Shown here piece by piece: positions 25,756-34,255 of a DNA stretch of 64,000 bases (position 1 is the stretch's first letter; every line of letters starts with the position of its first letter). The notes beneath the pieces were generated by a model. The model ran no database searches and was not told the origin of the DNA. It saw nothing but the letters and a program-made list of their open reading frames with translations. A program made the translations under genes and the position numbers. Origin of the DNA: Calothrix sp. PCC 7507 (lineage in GTDB: Bacteria; Cyanobacteriota; Cyanobacteriia; Cyanobacteriales; Nostocaceae); the NCBI RefSeq assembly GCF_000316575.1, contig NC_019682.1, positions 1,550,001 to 1,614,000 of the forward strand, written 5' to 3'.

Positions 25756-26289
25756 ATGAAATATATCACTAACTATAATCATCAAAAACAATTCCAGCAA
25801 GCTTTAATTGGTGCAACCGCCTTTTTATTCTTAACACCTTTGTTTGTACAATCATTGCCTGTTCAAGCTCTTCCGACTAGCCAACCCGTGCAAGTTGCTA
25901 TGAATGATTGCATCATGACTGTAACCACAACCACTAACTCATATAGCATCAATATTTGTCAGAAAACAGATAAAACTATTCAAATGTTATTAGTGAACCA
26001 AAAAACTGGTGAAAAATTGACCTTGCCTGCTATACAAGTCGATACTAGCGGTAATGTATTTCGTGCGAGTTTAACAAGGCGCGAAAAAATTACTACTAAT
26101 TCCCCTCCATTCTTGATCAGAATCCCGATCGCTGCACCGCAAGTTACTACTTATGTTCTAGATGTAACCAAAAATCAGTTCTCTATTACCAAAGAAATTA
26201 AGTTGCCTGGAAATAATCGAAAATCAGTTGAGGTGGAAAAATTGGGAGGTGTGCTAATGTCTTCTAGTCAAAGCTATGCTATCGCTTAA
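25756..26289 (+). CDS. Exported protein, unknown function
   Basis: 177 aa from the ATG at 25756, chosen because the signal peptide then has normal form: KYITNYNHQKQFQQALIGAT, then FLFLTPLFV and a cleavage site after VQA. AGGAAC precedes it by about eight bases. An ATG 78 bp upstream gives a longer N-terminus of poor quality. The mature part is rich in Thr, Ser and beta-strand-like runs (CIMTVTTTTNSYSINICQ). It has two cysteines near its start and no known motif. Probably co-expressed with the preceding exported protein. Confidence 0.65.
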   Translation: MKYITNYNHQKQFQQALIGATAFLFLTPLFVQSLPVQALPTSQPVQVAMNDCIMTVTTTTNSYSINICQKTDKTIQMLLVNQKTGEKLTLPAIQVDTSGNVFRASLTRREKITTNSPPFLIRIPIAAPQVTTYVLDVTKNQFSITKEIKLPGNNRKSVEVEKLGGVLMSSSQSYAIA

Positions 26290-26689
26290 AATTGATTTCA
26301 AATACATGTCAAAATTTATATTTCATCTTCCAATAGAATGGTATTGAGAAGATTCAGTTCACTGGATGCCATAAAATAGCGATCGCTAAAAACTGTTTAC
26401 TGATGTAATGCCTTGTGGTCTTCAATGGTTTATCTTGACGGCTAAATGCTGACCATATTCATTATCCTAAAAGACTCAATTTATACAGTTAATTGAATTT
26501 CTCATTTCTCTGTAAATTAAAATAAAATTAAGTAAGAAAAATTTGAATAACTAACTAATTTAATCGGCATTAAATATGTGAAAATCGAGAGACTCAGATC
26601 CCCGACTTCTCAAAGAAGTCGGGGATCTTATTGTTCACGAATGATTTAGGACTGCTATACTTTAGCTTGTTCTGATTCCTAATAAAATT
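26290..26689. other. Intergenic region with a strong hairpin
   Basis: Contains one HIP1 site (26379-26386) and a hairpin at 26596-26628. No gene seen. It lies between convergent genes, so transcription ends here from both sides. Confidence 0.55.
26596..26628. repeat. Palindromic repeat with 13-bp perfect stem
   Basis: AGATCCCCGACTT at 26596-26608 pairs with 26616-26628 around a short CTCAAAG loop. It lacks a T-run, so it looks more like a dispersed REP-type repeat than a classic terminator, though it may stop transcription between the convergent genes. Confidence 0.7.
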
Positions 26690-27268
26690 TTAGGGATTTA
26701 ATCCAGCTTGTTGGAATATTGCGTGAGGGGTAATTTCCAATTCTGGTAGTAAATCATCAGTAATTATTTGATGAGAACGATAAGTAATCGGTAAGGAAGA
26801 TGGCGCAAACACAGTTACAGTTCTAGCTTTTGTATCAACTACCCAAACAAGAGAAACGCCAGCTTTCAGATAATCAGTTGCTTTTTCTGCAATTTCACCA
26901 AAACTCTGACCGGGTGAAATGATTTCGATGATTAATTCAGGTGCGACAGGGCAAGCTTCATCTAATAGCCAATCAGCAGGAAGACGGTTATGAGAAATAT
27001 AAGTTAGATCTGCTACAGGCATCCAATCTTGTTGATTTCGTGTTAGTTTAATTGCCCATTCAATCACAACCCGACCTTTTGTTTGTGCCCATGTAGACAA
27101 TAGTATAAATAAAGCACCAGTAGTCGAGCCATGAAAAAATTTTGGTGACATTTCATTATCTTTATACTTGGGTACAGCTTCACCGTTAACAAACTCGTAT
27201 GTAATATCTCCTTGGGGAAGTGCGAGAAATTCTTCTAGTGTTAGGCGTTGATTAGAAGACTGAACCAT
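26690..27268 (-). CDS. Uma2 family (DUF820) putative endonuclease
   Basis: 192 aa. RLTLEEFLALPQGDITYEFV, then a core with PVADLTYIS, APELIIEIISPGQSFGEIAE and the lysine in EKATDYLKAGVSLVWVVD define the Uma2 fold, a PD-(D/E)XK relative greatly expanded in cyanobacteria. The acidic residues in the D-L and E-I-I-S-P segments and the K of KATDYL are the expected active site. Biological role unknown for the whole family. It stands alone, transcribed away from purH. Confidence 0.88.
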   Translation of the reverse strand: MVQSSNQRLTLEEFLALPQGDITYEFVNGEAVPKYKDNEMSPKFFHGSTTGALFILLSTWAQTKGRVVIEWAIKLTRNQQDWMPVADLTYISHNRLPADWLLDEACPVAPELIIEIISPGQSFGEIAEKATDYLKAGVSLVWVVDTKARTVTVFAPSSLPITYRSHQIITDDLLPELEITPHAIFQQAGLNP

Positions 27269-27496
27269 AGATGTTATGTGGGTAAAAGATGCTTGCTTTT
27301 AGTTTAGGCGATCGCCAATATTAGAGACTAAGCCTACTTAATCCTGATTTCCAGCATTTCTGACAGTGCTGATTCTGAGAGATGTAACCATATAAATTAC
27401 AGTAGTCAATATTATTCCTCATGGTCTTGAAGTAAACCAAGGCTTATGCAAAACTTGAGATCCTTCGCTTCTAGCCTACTTTTAAGGAATTGATCA

Positions 27497-29017
27497 ATGG
27501 CGCGTCTAGCCCTGCTGAGTGTATCTAACAAAACTGGTATAATTGACCTAGCCCGTAGCTTGGTTGAAGAATTCGACTTTGATTTAATCAGCAGTGGGGG
27601 AACAGCCCAAGCACTCAAAGATGCGGGACTCCCTGTCACCAAGGTTGCGGATTACACAGGTTCACCAGAAATTTTAGGTGGCCGAGTCAAAACCCTACAT
27701 CCCCGAATTCATGGCGGGATTTTGGCGCGGCGAGATGTTCCCGAAGATATTACAGATTTAGAAAATAACCAAATTCGTCCGATTGATTTAGTGGTGGTGA
27801 ATTTATATCCTTTTGAGGAAACGATCGCTAAACCAGGAGTAACATTATTAGAAGCCGTTGAACAGATTGATATCGGTGGCCCAGCGATGCTAAGGGCATC
27901 ATCAAAAAACTTCGCCCATCTCGCTGTATTATGCGATCCAGCGCAGTATGAAGAGTATTTGCAGGAATTACGCCAAAATAACGGCGTAGCATCCCTAGAG
28001 TTTCGCCAAAGGGCTGCATTGAAAGGATTTTCGCACACTGCAAGCTATGACCAAGCGATCGCATCTTACCTCTCAGAAGCACAGCAATACACCCTCAGCG
28101 GTACACAATTGCAATCTCTGCGTTACGGTGAGAATCCCCACCAACCCGCCACCTGGTATCAAACTGGTACTACTCCAACAGGATGGGCGGCTGCAACTAA
28201 ATTACAAGGTAAAGAACTCAGCTATAACAACTTAGTTGATTTAGAAGCCGCACGCCGAATTATTACAGAATTCACCGATACACCCGCAGCCACAATTATC
28301 AAACACACCAATCCTTGCGGTACTGCATTAGGCGCTACCCTGGTAGAAGCTTACCAAAAGGCTTTCAATGCTGATGCAACTTCTGCCTTTGGTGGTATTG
28401 TCGCCCTCAACCGCCCAATTGATGCGGCTACAGCACAAGAGTTAACTAAAACATTTTTAGAATGTGTGATTGCACCTGATTGTGATCCAGAAGCCCAAAA
28501 AATCCTGGCTAAGAAATCTAACGTGCGGGTTTTGACTCTAGCCGATTTGAGCAGTGGAAATAAGGATACCGTGAAAGCGATCGCTGGTGGTTTCCTTGTC
28601 CAAGCTGCCGATGATATTATCGCTGACGCTAGCAAATGGCAAATAGCCACAGAACGTCAACCCAGCGACGATGAGTTAGCAGAATTGCTGTTTGCTTGGA
28701 AGGTTTGCAAACATGTTAAATCTAATGCCATTGTTGTGACAAGCGATCGCACCACCTTAGGTGTTGGTGCTGGGCAAATGAACCGCGTCGGCTCAGTTAA
28801 AATTGCCCTAGAACAAGCTGGAGAAAGAGCCAGAGGTGCAATCCTCGCCAGCGATGGATTCTTCCCCTTCGATGACTCAGTCAGAACCGCCGCCGCCGCT
28901 GGAATTACCGCCATTGTTCAACCAGGAGGAAGTTTGCGCGATCAAGATTCCATCACAGCTGCTAATGAACTGGGTTTAGTGATGGTATTAACAGGCGTGC
29001 GTCACTTTTTGCATTAA
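27497..29017 (+). CDS. purH: Bifunctional AICAR transformylase / IMP cyclohydrolase
   Basis: 506 aa, the usual length. Catalyses the last two steps of de novo IMP synthesis. The N-terminal MGS-like cyclohydrolase domain starts ARLALLSVSNKTGIIDLARS and includes SSGGTAQAL and GRVKTLHPRIHGGIL. The C-terminal transformylase domain includes LRYGENPHQPA, KHTNPCGTA (the catalytic K-H pair) and SDGFFPFDD. No sign of damage. It is followed by the tandem small-RNA region; no dedicated terminator is obvious before the first small-RNA promoter. Confidence 0.96.
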   Translation: MARLALLSVSNKTGIIDLARSLVEEFDFDLISSGGTAQALKDAGLPVTKVADYTGSPEILGGRVKTLHPRIHGGILARRDVPEDITDLENNQIRPIDLVVVNLYPFEETIAKPGVTLLEAVEQIDIGGPAMLRASSKNFAHLAVLCDPAQYEEYLQELRQNNGVASLEFRQRAALKGFSHTASYDQAIASYLSEAQQYTLSGTQLQSLRYGENPHQPATWYQTGTTPTGWAAATKLQGKELSYNNLVDLEAARRIITEFTDTPAATIIKHTNPCGTALGATLVEAYQKAFNADATSAFGGIVALNRPIDAATAQELTKTFLECVIAPDCDPEAQKILAKKSNVRVLTLADLSSGNKDTVKAIAGGFLVQAADDIIADASKWQIATERQPSDDELAELLFAWKVCKHVKSNAIVVTSDRTTLGVGAGQMNRVGSVKIALEQAGERARGAILASDGFFPFDDSVRTAAAAGITAIVQPGGSLRDQDSITAANELGLVMVLTGVRHFLH

Positions 29018-29065
29018 GTTATTAGCGCACAAATAGTGCAGTTGGCAAAGTGTCACCCAATACTC

Positions 29066-29094
29066 TTGCTAGTTGCAAAAACAAGTGATATATT
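29066..29094 (+). promoter_or_regulatory. Predicted sigma-70 promoter of ncRNA copy 1
   Basis: TTGCTA at 29066-29071, a 17-bp spacer, then TATATT at 29089-29094. The predicted start is near 29101 in GGGGTGTGAGG. The second copy has the same layout and spacing. Confidence 0.6.
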
Positions 29095-29100
29095 TTAGGG

Positions 29101-29171
29101 GTGTGAGGAGCAAGTTGAAAATAAAAAACGCCTGGGGTGGAAACACGGCAACACTCCCAGGCGTTTTTTAT
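29101..29171 (+). ncRNA. Yfr2-like small RNA, copy 1
   Basis: About 70 nt predicted. The 5' part is GUGUGAGGAGCAAGUUGAAA. The 3' part is a GC-rich hairpin (ACGCCUGGGGUG paired with CACUCCCAGGCGU, one bulge) ending in a T-run, so it doubles as an intrinsic terminator. The loop GAAACACGGCAA holds GGAAACA-like motifs, the hallmark I recall for the cyanobacterial Yfr2 RNA family. A second copy lies 161 bp downstream with a compensated base pair in the stem. No open frame fits. Confidence 0.6.
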
Positions 29172-29226
29172 GTTTATAGCAGAAATTACATATTTTGGGC
29201 ATTTGAAAAACTCTCACTCAAAACAC

Positions 29227-29255
29227 TTGCCAATTGTTAAAACAAGTGATATGTT
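29227..29255 (+). promoter_or_regulatory. Predicted sigma-70 promoter of ncRNA copy 2
   Basis: TTGCCA at 29227-29232, a 17-bp spacer, then TATGTT at 29250-29255. The predicted start is near 29262. Box positions match those of copy 1 although the flanking bases differ, which suggests that the promoter is maintained. Confidence 0.6.
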
Positions 29256-29261
29256 TTAGGG

Positions 29262-29331
29262 GTGTGAGGAGCAAGTTGAAAATAAAAAGCGCCTGGGGTG
29301 GAAACACGGCAACACTCCCAGGCGCTTTTTA
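29262..29331 (+). ncRNA. Yfr2-like small RNA, copy 2
   Basis: Same layout as copy 1: GUGUGAGGAGCAAGUUGAAA, then hairpin GCGCCUGGGGUG with CACUCCCAGGCGC and a T-run. Compared with copy 1, an A-U pair low in the stem has become G-C on both sides at once. That covariation supports a selected RNA structure. The loop is unchanged. Confidence 0.6.
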
Positions 29332-29405
29332 ATTGGAATGAAGAAATTAGATATTACTCACTACCCTACACACATAAATAATTTAATCACCTCAAATTTT
29401 TCAAA

Positions 29406-29520
29406 ACTAGTGGTTTGTCAATTTTGTTTTGAGGGGTTTTTGGTAGTGCGGGACGAAAAGCCCGCGTGAGCGAGACGCTCACACTACAGTCCCTCATTTC
29501 AACCCTGACAGACTACTAGT
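29406..29520. repeat. MITE-like element, TAGTCTGTCA family (copy 1)
   Basis: Imperfect terminal inverted repeats: ACTAGTGGTTTGTCA at the left and TGACAGACTACTAGT at the right. Inside is a GTAGTGCGGGACGAAAAGCCC palindrome-like core. The related copy at 50688-50808 has perfect ends. Confidence 0.5.
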
Positions 29521-29726
29521 AGCGTCTCAAGCCTAAAGTAGTGTATTAGATGAAAACTAAGTTGCTAACGCGCATATCTGGCTTCAGATAGGGATTCTCA
29601 TATTTAACCAAGCTTTCCCGCTATTAGCTGTACACCCCTACCACCGAACTCCATTTACATGAGAAATACTATAGATAAACGTATAAAATTAAATAATAAT
29701 CATAATAAGCAATCATAGGGGGTGTT

Positions 29727-30041
29727 ATGTCTCGGATAACTCAAATTATTCAAAACACTTTCATTCGGATTGAAGCCTTGTTTGGTGTTATTTTCGCAAG
29801 TTTAGCTAATGTTGTAAAAAGCTTTTTTGGCTTGTTTGCTAAAGTATTTGGACTTGCCAGTCCTAATTATTTTGTAGAATCTGATGGTAAGGCAGAAGGT
29901 ATCCAGCAAAGTGCAGCTAAAGATCCAATTCAAAAGGAGAAAATTCCTGAAACTCCCATAACCTTCACCAGCCGTCGTCCTAATGCCAAAAAAGTTGAAA
30001 ATTACTACCTGAACATGGCGCGTGACGTGAAAAAGGGCTAA
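29727..30041 (+). CDS. Small conserved cyanobacterial protein, unknown
   Basis: 104 aa. The first 45 residues (ITQIIQNTFIRIEALFGVIF, then NVVKSFFGLFAKVFGL) form a hydrophobic or amphipathic helical stretch rich in Phe. The rest is polar and ends with SRRPNAKKVENYYLNMARDV. GGGGG lies five bases before the ATG. A hairpin terminator containing a HIP1 site follows the stop codon. I recall similar small proteins in other Nostocales with no trustworthy function. Probably peripheral to or embedded in a membrane. Confidence 0.7.
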   Translation: MSRITQIIQNTFIRIEALFGVIFASLANVVKSFFGLFAKVFGLASPNYFVESDGKAEGIQQSAAKDPIQKEKIPETPITFTSRRPNAKKVENYYLNMARDVKKG

Positions 30042-30059
30042 AAAAAGCCATTGATCAAG

Positions 30060-30095
30060 AAAATGGGAGAATGCGATCGCACTCTCCCATTTTTA
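30060..30095 (+). terminator. Intrinsic terminator with HIP1 in the loop
   Basis: AAATGGGAGA at 30061-30070 pairs with TCTCCCATTT at 30083-30092, followed by a T-run; the loop holds GCGATCGC. Located 20 bp after the stop codon of the 104-aa gene. Confidence 0.75.
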
Positions 30096-30198
30096 GTTTT
30101 GTGGCAAATCAAATCTTGATTGAAGCTAAATTATAGCGCCAATCATCAAGACCTTTGCTAATTTCTAAAAACCTTTCATCAGACAATCATTAATCAAT

Positions 30199-30288
30199 AG
30201 ACCTCTTGCAAAAGTCGTTATTTTCGCGCTCTTTCTTTGCGTCTTTGCGCCTTTGCGTGAGACTAAAAAATATTTATGCAAGAGGTCT
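30199..30288. repeat. MITE-like element, AGACCTCTTGCA family (copy 1)
   Basis: 90 bp with perfect 12-bp terminal inverted repeats AGACCTCTTGCA / TGCAAGAGGTCT. The interior carries CTTTGCGTC-type direct repeats. A shorter relative is at 60031-60102. Confidence 0.7.
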
Positions 30289-30331
30289 AATCTCCCAATT
30301 CTCAGTTGTGATTTGGCCTTGCTAAAGTTAA

Positions 30332-31024
30332 TTAGGAATGACTTTCTAGCGGGTTAGCAATGTATTGAAAGGTTGGTTCAGAATTCCAAGGGCCACGCTC
30401 ATCTTTACCATTACCATTTGTAGATAGGTTGTAATAAAGAGCGACAGTTTCATCAGGCTGAATATTACCAAATAGTGGATCTGTTAACTTACCCAGTGAA
30501 TCTAGAGCCTTCATAAACATCTGAGTATGAGAAATTTCTCTTGTTAAAAGATGCACCAGAGTTTCTTTAGTTTCTGAGTCAGTTGCTAGCTTAATTAAAG
30601 CTTCGTAAGTTTGACGCGCTCCAGCTTCCGCCGCAATATTAGCTCTCAGATCACGCACTACATCTCCACCCTCATTCAAGTAATTTGCACTCCAAGCGCT
30701 ACCCTGACTATCGAGAAAGTGGGGGCCTATCCCTTTGACTGCGAACAAAGTACTTTTGTAAGCCTCTGTTTGATCTACATTTTTAGTATGGGCTTCGATG
30801 AGCTTACCAACCATTTCTAAATGCCCAAATTCCTCGATTGCAATGTCTTGGAGCATGTCTTTAATCCCAGGATTTTCGACATGAAATGATTGCACCCAGT
30901 ATTGTAGCGCAGCTGAAAGTTCACCAGTAGCTCCACCAAATTGCTCTAGTAGTAATTGAGCAAAACGAGGATTAGCCTCACCAATTTTTACCGAATGAAT
31001 GGGTTCTTTTTTGTGAAAAAACAT
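30332..31024 (-). CDS. Manganese catalase family protein
   Basis: 230 aa. Dismutates hydrogen peroxide with a dinuclear manganese site in a four-helix bundle. Likely ligands are the Glu in GGATGELSA, the E-x-x-H of EEFGHLEM, the Glu in AAEAGARQTYE and the E-x-x-H of REISHTQMF. The ending PTFQYIANPLE is typical. Soluble, no signal peptide. Neighbouring genes include a stress-type membrane protein and anaerobic heme genes, which fits a redox-stress setting. Confidence 0.9.
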   Translation of the reverse strand: MFFHKKEPIHSVKIGEANPRFAQLLLEQFGGATGELSAALQYWVQSFHVENPGIKDMLQDIAIEEFGHLEMVGKLIEAHTKNVDQTEAYKSTLFAVKGIGPHFLDSQGSAWSANYLNEGGDVVRDLRANIAAEAGARQTYEALIKLATDSETKETLVHLLTREISHTQMFMKALDSLGKLTDPLFGNIQPDETVALYYNLSTNGNGKDERGPWNSEPTFQYIANPLESHS

Positions 31025-31266
31025 GCCCTGATCCTTTACAGAATAGATATATTGACTGGTTAATTCTTATGATTTTTACAATTGTAGTTAAAACTGCTAA
31101 CCCATAGGACTCATGCCACATAATCCTTGTATGTTGCTGTTTAATTTTCCGTTCGTAATACTAGTGTTGTGCTAAGGTGTTTTGCAGGATACACAGTCAG
31201 CGCTTTAGTGCTTGATTAGGCACTCAAGCGCTAACTACAAACCCACAAAATTTGTCTAGCAGGATA

Positions 31267-31545
31267 CTAAGCATTACTTCTTCTGCTCAACAATCCCCAC
31301 AGATAAATAGCGATAATTGCACCGATTACGGCAACAAATAGGCCGGGAATACTTAAACCAGCACCAGCGGCCGTAAGTTGTAGAGTTCCCGTTCGTAGTA
31401 ATGTAAATAAACTTCCGCCGAGAAAAGCACCGACAATACCTAAAATCATGGTAGAAAGAATTCCACCACCTTGATAACCTGGATAAATAGCCTTAGCGAT
31501 CGCACCAGCTAGAAGTCCCAATACCACCCAAACAATCAGGTTCAT
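31267..31545 (-). CDS. GlsB/YeaQ/YmgE family membrane protein
   Basis: 92 aa with three hydrophobic segments: NLIVWVVLGLLAGAIAKAIY, STMILGIVGAFLGGSLFTLL and LFVAVIGAIIAIYLWGLL. The Gly-rich pattern (GYQGGGILSTMILGIVGA) is characteristic. These small inner-membrane proteins are linked to general stress responses; their mechanism is not known. GAGAGG lies five bases before the ATG. Confidence 0.88.
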   Translation of the reverse strand: MNLIVWVVLGLLAGAIAKAIYPGYQGGGILSTMILGIVGAFLGGSLFTLLRTGTLQLTAAGAGLSIPGLFVAVIGAIIAIYLWGLLSRRSNA

Positions 31546-31876
31546 AATTGCCTCTCAAATTCGATTTGTATACAATCTATCAATCCCTCTTCACAATTCA
31601 TTCTGCCGAATGAAATAAGTTCTAGAGTCAAAAGGTAGAGCTAAAGATTTAGATTAAAGAATAGTTAAATAGCTGATCTTCTGCGAAGCATGGAATATTA
31701 AAGCTAAAAATAGTTATTTATGAAGCAAAAAAGGGACTGGGGATTAAATCAGTTAACAGTTAACACTGTTTCAGCCCTTGGATTTGACTCCCTTCTCCCT
31801 TCTCTACGAGATGGCTCCACTCAGGGCGCGTCGCTCAGTACAAGTAACTGATAACTGTTGAAATTCCCCATTCCTT
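31546..31876. other. Intergenic region
   Basis: Contains AGTTAACAGTTAACACTG-type short repeats (about 31750-31768) and a copy of the dispersed CAGTACAAGTAACTGATAAC sequence. No gene seen. Confidence 0.5.
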
Positions 31877-33259
31877 TCAAATCGCACGAGAAAAATGTTT
31901 CTCTCTAGTGCTTGTGTGAGTATCAAATATCACAGTAATATTTCTCACCAGTAATCTACCAATATCTGTGATTTGGATGTGACTTGTTGATAGACTGACC
32001 AGTCCATCTGCTGCTAAGAGATGCAACACCTCTAATTCCTGGGAAAAATATTCATCAAAATTGATGTGATATTTATCTTCAACGTCTCGCTTATACAGAT
32101 GAAAGTGAGACATGATGCCCATGATCACATCTCGTCTAATCATGTCATCCTGAGTCAGTTTAATACCTTTACTAGTTGGTAAAGCATCTGCATCAATTGC
32201 TTGATAATAATCCTTTAATTGCTTATGATTTTGAGCATAAGCATCTTCTAGCATACTAATGGATGTAGCACCAAAACCAAAGAGTTCCGTTTCTGCATGG
32301 GTAGTATAGCCCTGAAAATTGCGTTTGAGGCTACCATTCTGTTGGGCGATCGCTAATTCATCATTAGATTTAGCAAAATGATCCATCCCAATGAAAAGAT
32401 ACTCATTACTCGTTAATTCTTCAATGGTCATTTTCAGGATTTCTAACTTTTCTTGTGGAAGTGGAAGTGCAGCTTCAGGAATATTTTTTTGTGCTGGTTT
32501 CATCCACGGCACATAAGCAAAGTTAAAGACCACAATTCTGTCTGGATCTAGTGCGATCGTCTTTTTTACTGTTTCTCGGAAAGTCTCTCTAGTTTGATGT
32601 GGTAAACCATAAATTAGGTCTACATTCACACTCTCAAATTGGGCTTCTTTAATCCAACTCATAACATCAAATAGCATTTCTTCCGGCTGGACACGATTCA
32701 CTGCTATTTGCACTTCTGGATTAAAATCTTGGATGCCAAAACTAATGCGATTAAACCCAATCTGTCTCAAAAATAAAATGTATTCTCTATCAACATAGCG
32801 GGGATTAATCTCAATAGAAATTTCGGCTTGTGGATCGATAGTGAAGTATTGTCTGATATTCTGCCACAAGAATTCTACTTGCTCAATTTCCAAGTAGTTA
32901 GGAGTACCGCCACCCCAATGAATTTGTAGTACCTGTCTATCAGCATCGATTAAGGCTGCAGTCTTTTGGATTTCTCGAACCAAATACTCCAAGTAAGGTT
33001 TAGCAATATTCTTATTGTTGGAAATTACCGTATTACAGCCACAGAAATAACAAGCGCTCTGGCAAAATGGGATGTGGAAATACAAAGAAAGAGGGGTTTT
33101 TCTTTGATTTGAGGAAGCGATCGCATTTTTGAAATCAGTGTCGGTAAATGCTTCGCTTAACTCAGTAGCAGGCGGGTAACTAGTGTATCTAGGTGCAGGG
33201 TGATCGTATTTTTTGATCATATCCAGATCAAATTTGACACTAGGTAAAAGAAAAACCAT
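31877..33259 (-). CDS. hemN: Oxygen-independent coproporphyrinogen III oxidase
   Basis: 460 aa radical SAM enzyme that makes protoporphyrinogen IX without oxygen. The cluster motif C-x3-C-x2-C is in FCQSACYFCGCN (Cys about 65, 69, 72). YDHPAPRYTSYPPATE at the N-terminus and GGGTPNYLE are classic HemN features. GGAGG precedes the ATG by about six bases. It lies downstream of a heme oxygenase gene in the same direction. In several cyanobacteria hemN and a second heme oxygenase form a low-oxygen-induced operon; heterocysts are micro-oxic. Confidence 0.93.
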   Translation of the reverse strand: MVFLLPSVKFDLDMIKKYDHPAPRYTSYPPATELSEAFTDTDFKNAIASSNQRKTPLSLYFHIPFCQSACYFCGCNTVISNNKNIAKPYLEYLVREIQKTAALIDADRQVLQIHWGGGTPNYLEIEQVEFLWQNIRQYFTIDPQAEISIEINPRYVDREYILFLRQIGFNRISFGIQDFNPEVQIAVNRVQPEEMLFDVMSWIKEAQFESVNVDLIYGLPHQTRETFRETVKKTIALDPDRIVVFNFAYVPWMKPAQKNIPEAALPLPQEKLEILKMTIEELTSNEYLFIGMDHFAKSNDELAIAQQNGSLKRNFQGYTTHAETELFGFGATSISMLEDAYAQNHKQLKDYYQAIDADALPTSKGIKLTQDDMIRRDVIMGIMSHFHLYKRDVEDKYHINFDEYFSQELEVLHLLAADGLVSLSTSHIQITDIGRLLVRNITVIFDTHTSTREKHFSRAI

Positions 33260-33538
33260 TAAAACCTCCGAGGTGCTACGACTAAGCCACCTAATGATTA
33301 GTTATCTGGGGATGTAGGGATGTAGATCTGCAAGAAAGTAAAAGAGTCCATTAATTTTGATGGTCATACCTGTTTGTAGTCAGGACTTTAGTCCTTGATT
33401 TTTTAAGCACTGTAGACGCGCAGCGGCTTCCCACAGGGTAGTGCTTACTACGAACCTTTCAAAACTTTTGGGACAGTTCACTAGAAACATTGACATCAGA
33501 ACCTTAAATTGTCCACTTTCTCATCAGTCTGCATAAAA

Positions 33539-34255
33539 TCACTTAGCTGTAGCGACTTCAGTACTACCGGAGTTAGGAGAATTGGTCAGGTTATTAAACA
33601 AAACTTGACCGATCGCCTGAATTAAACTTCCCTCTAACTCTTGAACTATATGCATATTCAGCTGGAAAGCATGATTAGCTTCAGCAACAATCTCTTCTGC
33701 CGTTATATCATCAATTGGCAGTGCATTTAATGCTTGACGATACTTATCTTTAAATTCATTTTTGTCAGGAATTTGCTCAAAATTATAAAAAGATGTGCCT
33801 TCATAGCCTGATAAATTCAGGGACGACTGGGCAATTTTTTGCAACATCTGACCTCCGGAAAGATCACCCATGTAACGAGTATATGCATGACCTAGCAAAA
33901 AAATCGGTTTGTTAGCAGATAGCTCACGAATGCGAGCGATGTAGGTGCAGGCTGCAGTTGAGGGTATGAGATGCGATCGCCATTCCTCACCATAATAAAA
34001 TACCAAGTCTTTCTCTAGAGCAGCGTGACGATTCAGTTGTGGGAAATAAACTAGACTCATCACAGGATGGTTTGCATAAGTCGCTAAGGCTGCTTCTAGT
34101 TCGCTGTAAACAAAATACAAGTTACTTAAAAACTTGGCGAAGCAGTCTCTATTGACAACCCCTTTAAGAAAACATTTCATGAATCCCACATTTTCTGCCG
34201 ATGTGTGAGCTTTTTGGGTTCCAGAGCGGAGTTTGACGGCTAAATTACTGCTCAT
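33539..34255 (-). CDS. Heme oxygenase
   Basis: 238 aa from the ATG at 34255, chosen for the AAGGAAG site before it and the standard N-terminus. Cleaves heme to biliverdin IXalpha, CO and iron, the first step to phycobilins. The proximal ligand is His17 in GTQKAHTSAEN, and the distal helix is YTRYMGDLSGGQML. Its position upstream of hemN (279-bp gap) suggests the low-oxygen isoform often called ho2, but I cannot prove which isoform it is from sequence alone. Confidence 0.92.
   Translation of the reverse strand: MSSNLAVKLRSGTQKAHTSAENVGFMKCFLKGVVNRDCFAKFLSNLYFVYSELEAALATYANHPVMSLVYFPQLNRHAALEKDLVFYYGEEWRSHLIPSTAACTYIARIRELSANKPIFLLGHAYTRYMGDLSGGQMLQKIAQSSLNLSGYEGTSFYNFEQIPDKNEFKDKYRQALNALPIDDITAEEIVAEANHAFQLNMHIVQELEGSLIQAIGQVLFNNLTNSPNSGSTEVATAK

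Noticed and set aside
26596-26628. Possible intrinsic terminator
   Set aside because: Strong stem but no T-run on either side; kept as a palindromic repeat.
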